Of a DNA stretch of 64,000 nt, positions 52,405-61,899 are shown one piece after another (the first letter of the stretch is position 1; each line of letters opens with the position of its first letter). The notes under the pieces are model-generated. The model saw only the letters and a program-made list of their open reading frames with translations, ran no database searches and was not told the origin of the DNA. Made by a program: the position numbers and the translations under genes. Source of the DNA: Streptomyces formicae (GTDB taxonomy: Bacteria; Actinomycetota; Actinomycetes; Streptomycetales; Streptomycetaceae); NCBI RefSeq assembly GCF_022647665.1, contig NZ_CP071872.1, forward strand, positions 6,076,001 through 6,140,000, in the 5' to 3' direction.

Positions 52405-53325
52405 ATGCGCATTGCGGTCACGGGCTCCAGCGGGCTCATCGGTACGGCACTTGTCCGGTCGCTGACGACTGAGGGCACCTCCCAGGACGAAGGCTCCGGG
52501 AAACGGCACGAGGTGGTGCGGCTCGTGCGGCGGGCCGCGCGCGCGGCGGACGAGGTGGAGTGGGACCCGGCCCGGCAGTACGTCGACGCGGTCGGCCTCG
52601 ACGGCTGCGACGCCGTCGTCCACCTGGCGGGCGCGGGCGTCGGCGACCACCGGTGGACGGACGCCTACAAGAAAGAACTCCGCGACAGCCGGGTCCTCGG
52701 CACGGCCGCGATCGCGGAGGCCGTGGCCTCGTTGGAGGTCCCGCCGCGGGTGCTGGTCTGCGGGACCGCGGTCGGCTACTACGGCGACACGGGCGACCGG
52801 GCCGTCGACGAGAGCGCCCCGCCGGGCTCGGGCTTCCTCGCGTCGCTCTGCGAGGAGTGGGAGGCCGCGGCGGCCCCCGCCGAGGAGGCGGGCATCCGGG
52901 TCGTCTTCGCCCGCACCGGGCTGGTGGTGGCGCGCGAGGGGGGCGCGTGGGGGCGGCTCTTCCCCATCTTCCGAGCGGGGCTGGGCGGGCGGCTCGGCAA
53001 CGGCCGCCAGTACTGGAGCTACATTTCCCTGCACGACGAGGTCGCGGCGCTGCGCCACATCCTCGACACGGCGGAGCTGTCGGGCCCGGTCAATCTGACG
53101 GCGCCGACGCCGCTGACGAACCGTGAGGTCACGGAGGCGATGGGCCGCGTGCTGCGGCGCCCGACGCTGTTCACGGTGCCGCGGTTCGCGCTGCGGGCGG
53201 CGCTGGGTGAGTTCGCGGAGGACGTGCTGGGCAGCCAGCGGGTCCTGCCCAAGAAGCTCCTCGACTCGGGCTTCGCCTTCGCCCACCCCTCGATCGACGC
53301 GTCGATCCGCGCGGCGCTGGGCTGA
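52405..53325 (+). CDS. TIGR01777 family (SDR39U1) epimerase
   Basis: A 306-residue extended-SDR protein: NAD(P) site MRIAVTGSSGLIGTALVRSL, VVHLAGAGVGDHRWT, VCGTAVGYYGDTG, GSGFLASLCEEWE, FARTGLVVAREGGA and a C-terminal DUF1731-like end (FTVPRFALRAALGEFAEDVLGSQRVLPKKL). Family members have no settled physiological role. Between the first strand-helix and HEVVRLVRR there are about 14 odd residues (TTEGTSQDEGSGKR) encoded by a palindromic repeat relative. An ATG three codons upstream (52396) is possible. Confidence 0.88.
   Translation: MRIAVTGSSGLIGTALVRSLTTEGTSQDEGSGKRHEVVRLVRRAARAADEVEWDPARQYVDAVGLDGCDAVVHLAGAGVGDHRWTDAYKKELRDSRVLGTAAIAEAVASLEVPPRVLVCGTAVGYYGDTGDRAVDESAPPGSGFLASLCEEWEAAAAPAEEAGIRVVFARTGLVVAREGGAWGRLFPIFRAGLGGRLGNGRQYWSYISLHDEVAALRHILDTAELSGPVNLTAPTPLTNREVTEAMGRVLRRPTLFTVPRFALRAALGEFAEDVLGSQRVLPKKLLDSGFAFAHPSIDASIRAALG
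52470..52502. repeat. REP-like unit inserted in frame in the epimerase gene
   Basis: The stretch tgagggcacctcccagg...ctccggg parallels the unit at 17785-17822 (tgggggcacctcccagg...ctctgggg) and interrupts the Rossmann domain without breaking the frame. Confidence 0.5.
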
Positions 53326-53377
53326 CCGGTCTGACGGCGCGGTGTTGCGCAGTGGCGTTGTGCGGGGCCGGTGTTTT

Positions 53378-53594
53378 TTGTCCTCAGGCGCCGGACGGGC
53401 TGCGAGCTTGCCCGGTATCGGGTTGGCGCCCGGGGTTCTTTGTCCTCAAGCGCCGGACGGGCTGCGAGCTTGCCCCGTGCCGGGTGGGCACCCGGGGTTC
53501 TTGTCCTCAATCGCCGGACGGGCTTGGGGTGCGCGGTGTTGCCGTGTGCCGGGTTGGCGCCCGGGGTTCTTTGTCCTCAAGCGCCGGACGGGCT
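53378..53594. repeat. four direct copies of a ~62-bp unit
   Basis: The core tcctcaagcgccggacgggc recurs in units starting at 53378, 53440, 53501 and 53571 (periods 62, 61 and 70). The intervening bases are also alike (gcgagcttgccc ... cgcccggggttctt), so whole units are duplicated. Confidence 0.9.
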
Positions 53595-53811
53595 TGGGGT
53601 GCGCCGGTGGGTGGTCCGGTTCGGGGCCCCTCCGGGCTCGACTCCTCGGAGGCGGCGGCGTACAGGTTGTGCCGGGTTGGGAACCCGGCGCCGGCCGCCG
53701 CCTCCTGCGGGGCAGGCCCTGCACGGCCCCGCCCCGGGGTAGTCCCCCGGGTGCGGGTGGGTGGGTGGTTGTCGTGCCCGCGGGTCGTTGCTCGCCTGCG
53801 GGCCGGTGGGT

Positions 53812-53858
53812 GGTTTGTGCCCACCCGTCCCGCCCTGCGGGACGACTGCCCACAAACC
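53812..53858. repeat. compound hairpin of intergenic repeat type
   Basis: The outer stem ggtttgtg / cacaaacc encloses the inner stem cgtcccgc / gcgggacg. A similar tttgtgggc... hairpin is a common dispersed element in Streptomyces, from memory. Confidence 0.6.
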
Positions 53859-54099
53859 GGGGGCATCAGCCACCGCCGGTGACCTGACCCGGGGGGCGCG
53901 GAGGGGTCGCGTTCGGGACACTCAAGCGTGATTTGTGGCGCGCGCCAGAATTCTGGATGCCTACGGGTTCCGGGTGGGCGCGCGACGTACGGGGGTCCGG
54001 GGGTGTCCCCCGGAAAAACACAGCATGCCGTCCCGAATGCGAGCCCCGCAGCGACACCCGGACAGCAACCACCCGCCACCGGGTGACCCCGACACCCCC

Positions 54100-54247
54100 A
54101 GCCCGTCCGGCGCCTGAGGACAAGGAACCCCGGGCGCCCACCCGGCACCGGACGAGCTCGCAGCCCGTCCGGCGCTTGAGGACAAGGAACCCCGGGCGCC
54201 CACCCGGCTCCGGACGAGCTCGCAGCCCGTCCGGCGCCTGAGGACAA
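54100..54247. repeat. three inverted copies of the 62-bp unit
   Basis: The reverse-complement cores gcccgtccggcgcttgagga (with c/t variants) start at 54101, 54163 and 54225, period 62. They face the four copies at 53378-53594 across about 500 bp. Confidence 0.9.
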
Positions 54248-54437
54248 AGAACCCCAGCCCAGCAAAACGCCACCGGCAGGCGCACACGCGTACGAGCCCG
54301 TGCCCCCGCGCGACCGCCCACCCCCCTGGCGGGACGCCACCCGCAGGGTTTCTACTCTCCACCCGAACTTCCGCATTGCGCAGGCCCGTTGGGGGAATGA
54401 CGCCCACACCGGCCGCGCCAACCTCGGGGAGGGGCAC

Positions 54438-55786
54438 GTGCTCAGCAGCGCACGCCACGTGGACGTCGTCATCGTCGGGGCCGGTGTCGCCGGCCTGTCG
54501 GCGGCTCATCAGCTGACCAGCGCGGGGGTCACGGTCACCGTCCTGGAGGCGGCCCCCACCGTCGGGGGCGGATGGCCACGGACCGCGTCGACGGGTTCCT
54601 GCTCGACCGGATCGGGCAGGTGGTCAGCACCTCATATCCCGAGCTCCGCCGCACCCCGGGCCTCGCCGGGCTCGAACTCCGCTCGTTCGCGCCGGGCGTG
54701 CTCGTGCACAGCGAGGGCCGCCACCACCGCGCAGGCACACGGCGGAGCGCAGGCGCACGGCGGAGCACCCGCGGCACCCGCGGCACCCGCACCGCGCTCA
54801 CCGCCGCGCGCGCCCTCGCGAGCGCCCCCCGTACCCCCCTCGCGCTCGGCGAAGCCTTCGAACAGGCCCGTCTCGCCACCGCGCTGGGCCGCCTCGCCGC
54901 CACTGCGCCGCAGCGCCTGCTCGCCCGCCCCGAGCTGCCTGCCCTGGACGCTCTGGACTCCCGCGGCTTCCCGGCGCGCAGCGTCAACGGCTTCCTCCGC
55001 CCCCTGCTTTCCGCCCTGTTGTGCGATCCGGAGCTCACCACCTCCAGCCGCGTCGCGGACCTCACGCTGCGCGCGTTCGCCCGGGGCGGTCTGTGCGTAC
55101 CGGCGGGCGGCGCCGCCGCGCTGCCCGCGCTGCTCGCACAGGCCCTTCCGCCCGGCACGGTCCAGACCGGCGTACGGGTCACGGACGCGTCGATCAGCTC
55201 CGTCGAAACCGAGGAGCACGGCGCTGTCAGCTGTCGTTCGCTGCTCCTCGCGACGGGCGCGCGCGCCGCGGCGACCCTGCTGCCCGGCCTGCGCGTGCCC
55301 GCGTTCCACCCCGTGACGGTTCTGCACCACACCGCGCCCACCGCCCCGTTGAGCGAGCCGGCGCTGGTCCTGGACGCCGACCGCACCGGCCCTGTCTCGC
55401 ACACCGCGGTGATGAGCGAGGTCGACCCCTCCCGCGCCCCGCACGGCCGCGCGCTCATCACGTCGACGGTGCTCGGCCGCCCCTGCGCCGACCTGGACCG
55501 CCGCGTACGCGCCCAGCTCGCCGGGGTGTACGGCGTGCCCACCGACGGGTGGGAGCTGCTGGCGCTGCACCACGACCCGGAGGCCGTGCCCGCGATGCCC
55601 CCGCCGCACGATCTGCGGCGCTCGGTCCGGCTGCTCGCGGGGCTGTACGTGTGCGGCGACCACCGGGACACGGGCACGGTGCAGGGCGCGCTGTTCTCGG
55701 GCCGCAGGGCCGCGCACGCGATCCTGCGCGATTTCGGGATCCGGCCGGAGTTGGCCGCCGAGTCCTTCAACACGACCGCCGCATAG
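54438..55786 (+). pseudogene. FAD-dependent amine oxidoreductase, interrupted by a -1 frameshift
   Basis: The GTG at 54438 follows a ggggagggg ribosome site and opens a FAD-binding N-terminus (HVDVVIVGAGVAGLSAAHQL, VTVLEAAPTVGG). After the G-run 54564-54568 the frame must shift: the next frame gives RVDGFLLDRIGQVVSTSYPEL, the expected continuation, and runs to 55786 with LRAFARGGLCVPAGGAAALP and a C-terminal YVCGDHRDTGTVQGALFSG. One extra G would restore VGGRMATDRVDGF. It resembles carotenoid-desaturase/protoporphyrinogen-oxidase-like flavoproteins; the substrate is unknown. It is a decaying gene or an assembly error. Tandem 18-bp and 9-bp repeats at 54731-54790 lengthen an Arg/Gly loop. Confidence 0.75.
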
Positions 55787-55890
55787 GGCAGCACGGCCGC
55801 CACAGAAGACCCGATACATCGGACGTATCTCTTGTCAGCGGTACGACACCGCACTACGGTCCCCGTGTCCCCTGATGCCGGGAGGCAGTA

Positions 55891-58143
55891 GTGCGCCGAG
55901 TGTTGTCCCGAGCCCTGTCCGTACTCGCTCTCACCCTGAGCCTGGTCATCGGATCTCTCACTCCGTCGGTCGCCGCCGTCGACCGGGCCGGAGGTGCCGC
56001 ACCGCCCCCGCCCGTCGTTCCCCGCCCGACCGACTGGACGGATCTCGGCGGCCGTACCGCCCTGACCCCCCGCACCCGGATCCTGATCGACCCCCGCACC
56101 GCATCGGCCACCGCGCTCCCCTCGGGCCGTGCCGAACTCCCCGGACCGGCCCGCCAGTCGGTGCGCGCGCTCGCCGAGCAGCTCCGCTCCGAGCTCGCGG
56201 CCGTCAGCGGTCTGGCGCCCCGTATCGCCCACGACCAGCGCCCCGCCCCGGGCGACATCGTTGTCCGGCTGACGGACACCGGCCTCGGCCCGGAGGGCCA
56301 TCGCCTCGACACCACCGGTGCCGTCACCACCGGTGCCGTCACCATCGAGGCCGCCTCCACACACGGCCTCTTCTACGGCACCCGCACCCTCCTCCAGCTG
56401 CTGCGCGCCACCGCCCCCGACCACCGTGCGCTCCCACGCGCCCGCGCCGTGGACCGGCCCGCCCAGTCCGTCCGCATGGTGCATCTCGACGCGGGCCGCA
56501 AGTACTGGCAGATCCCGTATCTGGAGAACCTCATCCGCAGGATGGGCGACCAGAAGCTCAACACCCTCTTCCTGCATCTGTCCGAGTCGGAGGGCTTCCG
56601 GCTGTACAGCCCGAGGTTCCCCGGCCTCGCCGACCCCGATCACAGCTACAGCCGCGCCGACATCGAGCGCCTCAAGGCTTTCGCGGCCCGCCACCATGTG
56701 CAGCTGATGCCCGGCATCGAGGTCCCGGGCCATGCGACGGTCATCAGCGAGGCGTTCGGCATCGGCTTCGGCGCGGACAACGGCACCGGCTCGGCCCCGT
56801 GCACCGGCGCGCACACGCACTCGCACCTCACCGCCGACTGGATCGTCGACATGACCAGCGAGCGGGCGGTCGAGAAGACGAAGCAGATCGTGGACGAGTT
56901 CGCGGGCTGGTTCGACGCCCCTCTCTTCTCCATCGGTGCCGAGGAGGTCCCGGGCCAGCTCGCCGACTGCCCCCGCGTGAAGGACTTCCTGGCCGCCGAC
57001 CCGGACGTCAGCACGCTCGGCGATCTCCTCAACCGCTACATCAACACCCTCGACGACGTGGTGACGCGCCACGGCAAGCGCACCGCCGTCTACAACGGCT
57101 CCGAGCATCTCGCCGCGCCCCAGCAGACGGTCCACGGCCCGGTCGTCTTCATCACCTGGGAGGGCACCGGCGCGGAGCCGGCCATTCCGGGCCATGACGA
57201 GATCGCCATCGGCCCCTTCTACGTCACCCCGAACAACTACCACCACCTCTACCCCGACGAGCCCTGGATGTACGACGCCTGGGCGCCCAGCACCGCTCCC
57301 GACATGCTCGGCTCCGGCCTGGTCAACTGGGCGGACTACAACTTCTGGTCGGACGACGCCTATTACGAGCAGCACATGGCGGGCGCCCGCGCGATCCTCG
57401 CCGACCGGGCCTGGAACGCCTCGCCCACCCCGGACACCGTCACGGAGTTCCGCGCACTCGCCGCCCGGATCGGTGATCCGCCCGGTATCCGCCCCGCCCC
57501 CGCGCAGCCCCGCACCGACGACGGCCGCCCCAGCCACCGCTGGACCTTCGACCCGGCCCCGTACCCGAGCGGCTGGACGTACGCGGGCAGCCCCGGCAAC
57601 ACCCTGTACGTGCCGGACACCGCCGGCGCCCTGCCCGGCACCTCGTACATCATCAACAACCCCACGCCCGTGAGCGGCGACGGTGCCCACGGCGGCGCCT
57701 GGCGCTTCGACCACGACCGGGACGGCGTCGGCTTCGGCGGCCTCGACGTCGCCGAGCCGTGGACGGTGTCCGTCCGCGTACGCCCCACCGCCCGCACCGC
57801 CGACCAGGTGCTGCTCAGCTCCAAGGCGGGCGCGCTGAAGCTCATGCAGTACGGCACCGGGCAGGTCGGGTTCACCCGGTACGGGACCGCCGACCACTCC
57901 TTCCCCTGCACGCTCCCGCTCGACCGCTGGACCCGGCTGACCTGGGTGGCCGAGCCGGGCCGTACCACCCTGTACGCCGACGGCGAGCGCATCGGGACCG
58001 TCGACGCGTCGATTCCGCTGCCGCTGCGCTCCATCGGCACCGAGAAGGCGGGCCTGCGCGGCGATCTCGACGAACTCCGCACCTGGGACGAGGCGCTGAG
58101 CCCCGCCCAGGTCCGTGACCTCTTCCGAAGGGACGCACCGTGA
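55891..58143 (+). CDS. secreted GH20 beta-N-acetylhexosaminidase with LamG-like domain
   Basis: A 750-residue exported enzyme: signal peptide (about 1-29, SVLALTLSLVIGSLTPSVAA), a GH20b-type domain, the GH20 barrel (about 185-520; RMVHLDAGRKYWQIPYLENLIRRM, LMPGIEVPGHAT, VFITWEGTG) and a C-terminal concanavalin/LamG-like domain (about 550-745; WRFDHDRDGVGFGGLDV). The catalytic Asp-Glu pair is changed: FSIGAEEVPG has E351-E352 where D-E is expected. The downstream fucosidase gene overlaps it, so both probably trim N-acetylated, fucosylated glycans. Confidence 0.88.
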   Translation: MRRVLSRALSVLALTLSLVIGSLTPSVAAVDRAGGAAPPPPVVPRPTDWTDLGGRTALTPRTRILIDPRTASATALPSGRAELPGPARQSVRALAEQLRSELAAVSGLAPRIAHDQRPAPGDIVVRLTDTGLGPEGHRLDTTGAVTTGAVTIEAASTHGLFYGTRTLLQLLRATAPDHRALPRARAVDRPAQSVRMVHLDAGRKYWQIPYLENLIRRMGDQKLNTLFLHLSESEGFRLYSPRFPGLADPDHSYSRADIERLKAFAARHHVQLMPGIEVPGHATVISEAFGIGFGADNGTGSAPCTGAHTHSHLTADWIVDMTSERAVEKTKQIVDEFAGWFDAPLFSIGAEEVPGQLADCPRVKDFLAADPDVSTLGDLLNRYINTLDDVVTRHGKRTAVYNGSEHLAAPQQTVHGPVVFITWEGTGAEPAIPGHDEIAIGPFYVTPNNYHHLYPDEPWMYDAWAPSTAPDMLGSGLVNWADYNFWSDDAYYEQHMAGARAILADRAWNASPTPDTVTEFRALAARIGDPPGIRPAPAQPRTDDGRPSHRWTFDPAPYPSGWTYAGSPGNTLYVPDTAGALPGTSYIINNPTPVSGDGAHGGAWRFDHDRDGVGFGGLDVAEPWTVSVRVRPTARTADQVLLSSKAGALKLMQYGTGQVGFTRYGTADHSFPCTLPLDRWTRLTWVAEPGRTTLYADGERIGTVDASIPLPLRSIGTEKAGLRGDLDELRTWDEALSPAQVRDLFRRDAP

Positions 58144-60377
58144 GACGCACCGTGAGACGCACCGCGGCCGCGGCGGCACTCGCCGCCTGTGCGGCACTGC
58201 TCCTCGCACCGCCCGCCTCGGGCGCCGGGGACAGTGCCACGGACGGGGGCAGGGACTACGAACCCACCGTCGAGTCCCTCAACAGCCATCCCACACCCCG
58301 CTGGTTCGAGGACGACAAGTTCGGCATCTTCATCCACTGGGGTGCCTATTCGGTGCCCGCCTGGGGCCCGCGCGGCAGCTATGCCGAGTGGTACTGGAAC
58401 TACCTGAACTCCCCCGGCAGCCCGACCAACGCCCACCACCGGGACACGTACGGCACGGACGCCGACTACGACGACTTCATCGGGCAGTGGAAGGCCGAGA
58501 AGTACGACCCGGAGGACTGGGTCGAGCTGTTCAAGGACGCCGGGGCGAAGTACTTCGTCCTCACCTCCAAGCACCACGAGGGCCTCGCGCTGTACGACTC
58601 CGCGGTCTCCGGCCGCGACACCGTCGACCTCGGCCCGAAGCGGGACCTGGCGGGCGAACTCTTCGCCGCCGCCCGCAGGCCCGGCCAGGGCGAGCAGCTC
58701 AAGGCCGGGTTCTACTACTCCCTCTACGAGTGGTTCAACCCGTCCTACACCGGCCGCCCGGTGACCAACCCGTACACCGGCGCGACGGTCCCGTACACCG
58801 GAGCCCCGGCCGTGGGCGACTACGTCGGCGACTACATGGCCCCGCAGATGCGGGAGCTGATCGACCGTTACGACCCTGACGTGCTGTGGTGCGACGGCCA
58901 GTGGGAGAAGCCCGCCTCGTACTGGAAGACGGCGCCCGTCCTCGCCGACTACTACAACAAGGCGAAGAACCGCCCGCGGCCGAAGGAGGTCGCGGTCGCC
59001 AACCGCTGCAAGATCGAGACCGGTGCACTGGACTCCACGGAACTCGACTTCCAGACGCCCGAGTACACGGTCAAGCCGGACATCGACCCGAACAAGTGGG
59101 AGGCGAGCCGCGGTATCGCGCACTCCTACGGCTACAACCAGAACGAGCCGGAGGAGGACCATCTGACCTCCGACGAGCTCGTCGACTCGCTCATCGACAT
59201 CGTCAGCAAGAACGGCAACCTGCTGCTCGACGTCGGCCCGCGCGCGGACGGCACGATCCCGGAGATCCAGCGGCAGCGGCTGCTCGACATGGGCGCGTGG
59301 CTGCGGACGAACGGTGAGGCGGTCTACGGGACGACGTACTGGCACCACGCCGAGGAGCCGTCCGGCGACGACGACGTCCGCTACACGGTGAAGGACGGCG
59401 CCCTGTACGCGACCGCGCTGACATGGCCCGGCGCGGAACTGACCCTGGGCTCCGACACACCGGTGACGGCGGGCTCCCGCATCACGCTGCTCGGCTCGGA
59501 CGCCGGTCCGCTGCGGTGGCACCGGGACGCGCAGGGCCGGGTCGTCGTGAAGACCCCGGAGGAGACGGGCAAGCACGCGTACATCTTCAAGGTGACGACG
59601 CCGGGCGTGCACAGCCTGGTCCGTACGCGGACGGAGCTGCCGCAGGAGCTGAACCCGGGGCGCCCGGTGGACGGCAGCCTCACGGTCACCAACACGGCGC
59701 GGCACACGGCCCCTTCGACCGGGGTGCGGCTGTCGGCCCCCGCGGGGTGGACGGTCACTCCGTCGTCGACCGTGCTGAAGCCGCTCGGTCCGGGGGCCGA
59801 CGCGAAGGTGCCGTTCACGGTGGCCCCGCCGGCTTCGGCGCCTTCGGGCACGTACACGCTGGACATCACGTTGCGGCACGGGCGGCTGACCTCGACCACG
59901 AAGGTGACGGTGACGGTCGCCAAGGAGAACCTGGCGAAGGGCCGCCCGGCGACCCAGCAGTCGACGGGCTACGACGCCCCGGCCTCGCGCGCGGTGGACG
60001 GCAACACGGACGGTGCCTTCTTCAACGGCTCGGTGTCGCACACGGCTGAGCCGTCGCAGCAGGCGTGGTGGCAGGTGGACCTCGGCGCGAGCAAGTCGGT
60101 GGGCGAGGTGCAGGTCTGGAACCGGACCGACTGCTGCGCCGACCGCCTGAAGGACTTCTGGGTCCTGACGTCGGACGCCCCGATCACGGCCGACTCCCTG
60201 GAGGAGGCCCGGTCGGCCCCGGGGGTGACGGCGATCCACGTCCCGGCGCAGGCGGGCCGCCCGACAACGGTCCCCCTCCCGCCGGGCACCACGGGGCGCC
60301 ATGTCCGCATCCAGCTCTCCCACCCGACGAACCCCCTCACCCTGGCGGAGGTCCAGGTCCGCGGCACGCAACCCTAG
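58140..60377 (+). CDS. secreted GH29 alpha-L-fucosidase with NEW3 and F5/8-type domains
   Basis: A 745-residue exported fucosidase: signal peptide (about 1-29), GH29 barrel (about 45-400; FGIFIHWGAYSVPAWGP, FVLTSKHHEGLALYDS, nucleophile region YDPDVLWCDGQW, KNGNLLLDVGPRADG), a C-terminal beta domain, an NPCBM/NEW3-like domain (LPQELNPGRPVDGSLTVTN) and an F5/8 discoidin-type sugar-binding module (about 600-740; NLAKGRPATQQSTGY). The GTG start overlaps the TGA of the GH20 gene (GTGA), so the two are translationally coupled and likely act together on one glycan. Confidence 0.92.
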   Translation: MRRTVRRTAAAAALAACAALLLAPPASGAGDSATDGGRDYEPTVESLNSHPTPRWFEDDKFGIFIHWGAYSVPAWGPRGSYAEWYWNYLNSPGSPTNAHHRDTYGTDADYDDFIGQWKAEKYDPEDWVELFKDAGAKYFVLTSKHHEGLALYDSAVSGRDTVDLGPKRDLAGELFAAARRPGQGEQLKAGFYYSLYEWFNPSYTGRPVTNPYTGATVPYTGAPAVGDYVGDYMAPQMRELIDRYDPDVLWCDGQWEKPASYWKTAPVLADYYNKAKNRPRPKEVAVANRCKIETGALDSTELDFQTPEYTVKPDIDPNKWEASRGIAHSYGYNQNEPEEDHLTSDELVDSLIDIVSKNGNLLLDVGPRADGTIPEIQRQRLLDMGAWLRTNGEAVYGTTYWHHAEEPSGDDDVRYTVKDGALYATALTWPGAELTLGSDTPVTAGSRITLLGSDAGPLRWHRDAQGRVVVKTPEETGKHAYIFKVTTPGVHSLVRTRTELPQELNPGRPVDGSLTVTNTARHTAPSTGVRLSAPAGWTVTPSSTVLKPLGPGADAKVPFTVAPPASAPSGTYTLDITLRHGRLTSTTKVTVTVAKENLAKGRPATQQSTGYDAPASRAVDGNTDGAFFNGSVSHTAEPSQQAWWQVDLGASKSVGEVQVWNRTDCCADRLKDFWVLTSDAPITADSLEEARSAPGVTAIHVPAQAGRPTTVPLPPGTTGRHVRIQLSHPTNPLTLAEVQVRGTQP

Positions 60378-60402
60378 AGCGGTGCCCTGCCCCGGGCCAG
60401 CC

Positions 60403-60438
60403 GTGTCGGCTGCGTCGGCTGCGTCGGCTGCGTCAGCC
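60403..60438. repeat. 9-bp tandem repeat
   Basis: About four copies of cgtcggctg (last one changed) between the fucosidase gene and the convergent regulator gene, reaching into the latter's stop codon. Confidence 0.8.
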
Positions 60439-61899
60439 GATCGCCGAGACACGGTCGCGGTACGTCCGGACCGCGCCCGCGTCTCGGTACGGCTCAAGGC
60501 GGCGCTCGAACTCGCGCACGTACTCGGTCGCCCGCGCCGACCGCATCTCCGATGCCTGCTGCGCCGCCTCCGCACCGAGGGCGCAGGCCTGGTCCAGTTC
60601 GCCGAGACCGAGCCGGGCCGTGGCCAGGACCACGCGGCAGAAGAGCCGGCTGCGTGCGAAGCCGGGGGCGCGCAGGTGCAGCGAGCGCTCCGCGTGCTGG
60701 ACCGCCGCCCGGTACTGCTGGAGGTCGCGGTGGCAGTGCGCGAACTCGTCCGCCAGCTGCGCCTCGTCGAAGAAGCGCGCCCAGTGCGGGACTTCGTCGC
60801 CGGGCCGCGCTTCCCCCAGCGCCCGCTCGGCCCGTACGAGCGAGGCCGTGCACGCCCGGACCTCCCCGAGCACCCCGTGTCCGCGCGACTCCACCGCGTG
60901 GAGGAGGGCCTGGACGACCGGCGGGGCCGAGGTGCCGACGCCCTGCTGGGCGACGCGGGCGAGCTGGACGGCCTCCCGTCCGTGGCCCAGGTAGACCGCC
61001 TGCCGGGCCATCGTCACCAGCACGTACGCCCCGTACGCCCGGTCCCCCGCCGCCTGCGCGAGCCGCAGCGCCTGCACGAAGTAGCGCTGGGCGAGGCCGT
61101 GCGCCGCGATGTCGTACGACGTCCAGCCCGCGAGCCGGGTCAGATCGGCGGTGGCCGCGAACAGCCGCCGTCCCGTGGTCTCGCCGTACGTGCCCCGCAG
61201 CATCGGCTCGGCCTCGTGCTCCAGGTAGCGCACGAGCGCCTGCCGGGCGTGCCCGCCGCCGTACGCCTGGTCGAGCGTGCGGAAGAGTTCGCCGACCGAG
61301 CGCAGCGCGGAGATGTCCCCGGTTGTGACCCGCTGCCCGGGAGCGCGGTCGGTGCCGCGCTGCCGCGGCACGGTGGCGCGCCCCTGCGCGGGCACCCGCA
61401 CCGCGGCGCCCTGCCGGTCGGCAGCGGCGGCGACGGCCGGGTCCGCGCGGCCGACCCGCTCGTCGGCGCGGCCGATCAGCCAGTCCCGGCTCGGCACGAC
61501 CAGCCCCGCCGGCGTGAACGCGATCTTGCGCAGCTCGGCGTGGCTGCCGGAGTCCTTGCGCCACAGTCCGCTGACGATGTCCACGGCCTCCTCGGGCGTG
61601 GCCGCGAACTCCAGCCCCGCGTACACCGGCGCGCAGGCGTCGAGCCCGAGGTCCTGCGCGGACAGCCGACGGCCGAGCCGCCGGGTGAAGACCTCGGCGA
61701 TCAGCGCGGGCGTGGTGCCGCGCGGCTGCTGCCCGCGCAGCCAGCGGGTCACCGACGTCTTGTCGTACCGCAGGTCGAGGCCGTGCTCCAGGCCGAGCTG
61801 GTCGACCCGGCGGGCAAGCCCCGCATTGGAGAATCCGGCCTCCGCGATGAGCGCGGCGAGCTGGCGGTTGGGAGTGCGCTGCGGAGGTCGTTCCGTCAT
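60433..61899 (-). CDS. NsdA-like regulator: HTH plus TPR-like repeats
   Basis: A 488-residue cytosolic protein. An XRE-like HTH occupies about 8-75 (NAGLARRVDQLGLEH, YDKTSVTRWLRGQQPRGTTPALIAEVF). The rest is helical with TPR-like repeats (QALRLAQAAGDRAYGAYVLVTMARQAVYLGH, RDLQQYRAAVQHAERSLHL). This layout is that of the Streptomyces NsdA-type developmental/antibiotic regulators, of which several paralogues exist; I cannot say which one this is. A divergent lipB gene starts 245 bp away. Confidence 0.8.
   Translation of the reverse strand: MTERPPQRTPNRQLAALIAEAGFSNAGLARRVDQLGLEHGLDLRYDKTSVTRWLRGQQPRGTTPALIAEVFTRRLGRRLSAQDLGLDACAPVYAGLEFAATPEEAVDIVSGLWRKDSGSHAELRKIAFTPAGLVVPSRDWLIGRADERVGRADPAVAAAADRQGAAVRVPAQGRATVPRQRGTDRAPGQRVTTGDISALRSVGELFRTLDQAYGGGHARQALVRYLEHEAEPMLRGTYGETTGRRLFAATADLTRLAGWTSYDIAAHGLAQRYFVQALRLAQAAGDRAYGAYVLVTMARQAVYLGHGREAVQLARVAQQGVGTSAPPVVQALLHAVESRGHGVLGEVRACTASLVRAERALGEARPGDEVPHWARFFDEAQLADEFAHCHRDLQQYRAAVQHAERSLHLRAPGFARSRLFCRVVLATARLGLGELDQACALGAEAAQQASEMRSARATEYVREFERRLEPYRDAGAVRTYRDRVSAIG

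Larger units (their letters stand above)
53326..54437. other. 1.1-kb gene-free region
   Basis: No frame here has a family signature, and several mutually overlapping long frames exist only because of repeat content. It contains a forward 62-bp repeat array, a central 500-bp unique part with hairpins at 53812-53858 and 53998-54014, an inverted array, and the promoter of the FAD oxidoreductase gene. Confidence 0.7.

Noticed and set aside
53378-54247. CRISPR-like array (regular 24-bp cores with 37-46-bp spacers)
   Set aside because: The spacers are nearly the same as each other, the period changes to 70, the array inverts half-way, and no cas gene is present. It is a tandem/inverted repeat.
53507-54472. 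321-codon minus-strand frame in the repeat region
   Set aside because: It is made mainly of the repeat cores translated (SSGAGRAASSSGAGW-like), overlaps other equally long frames, and has no ribosome site.
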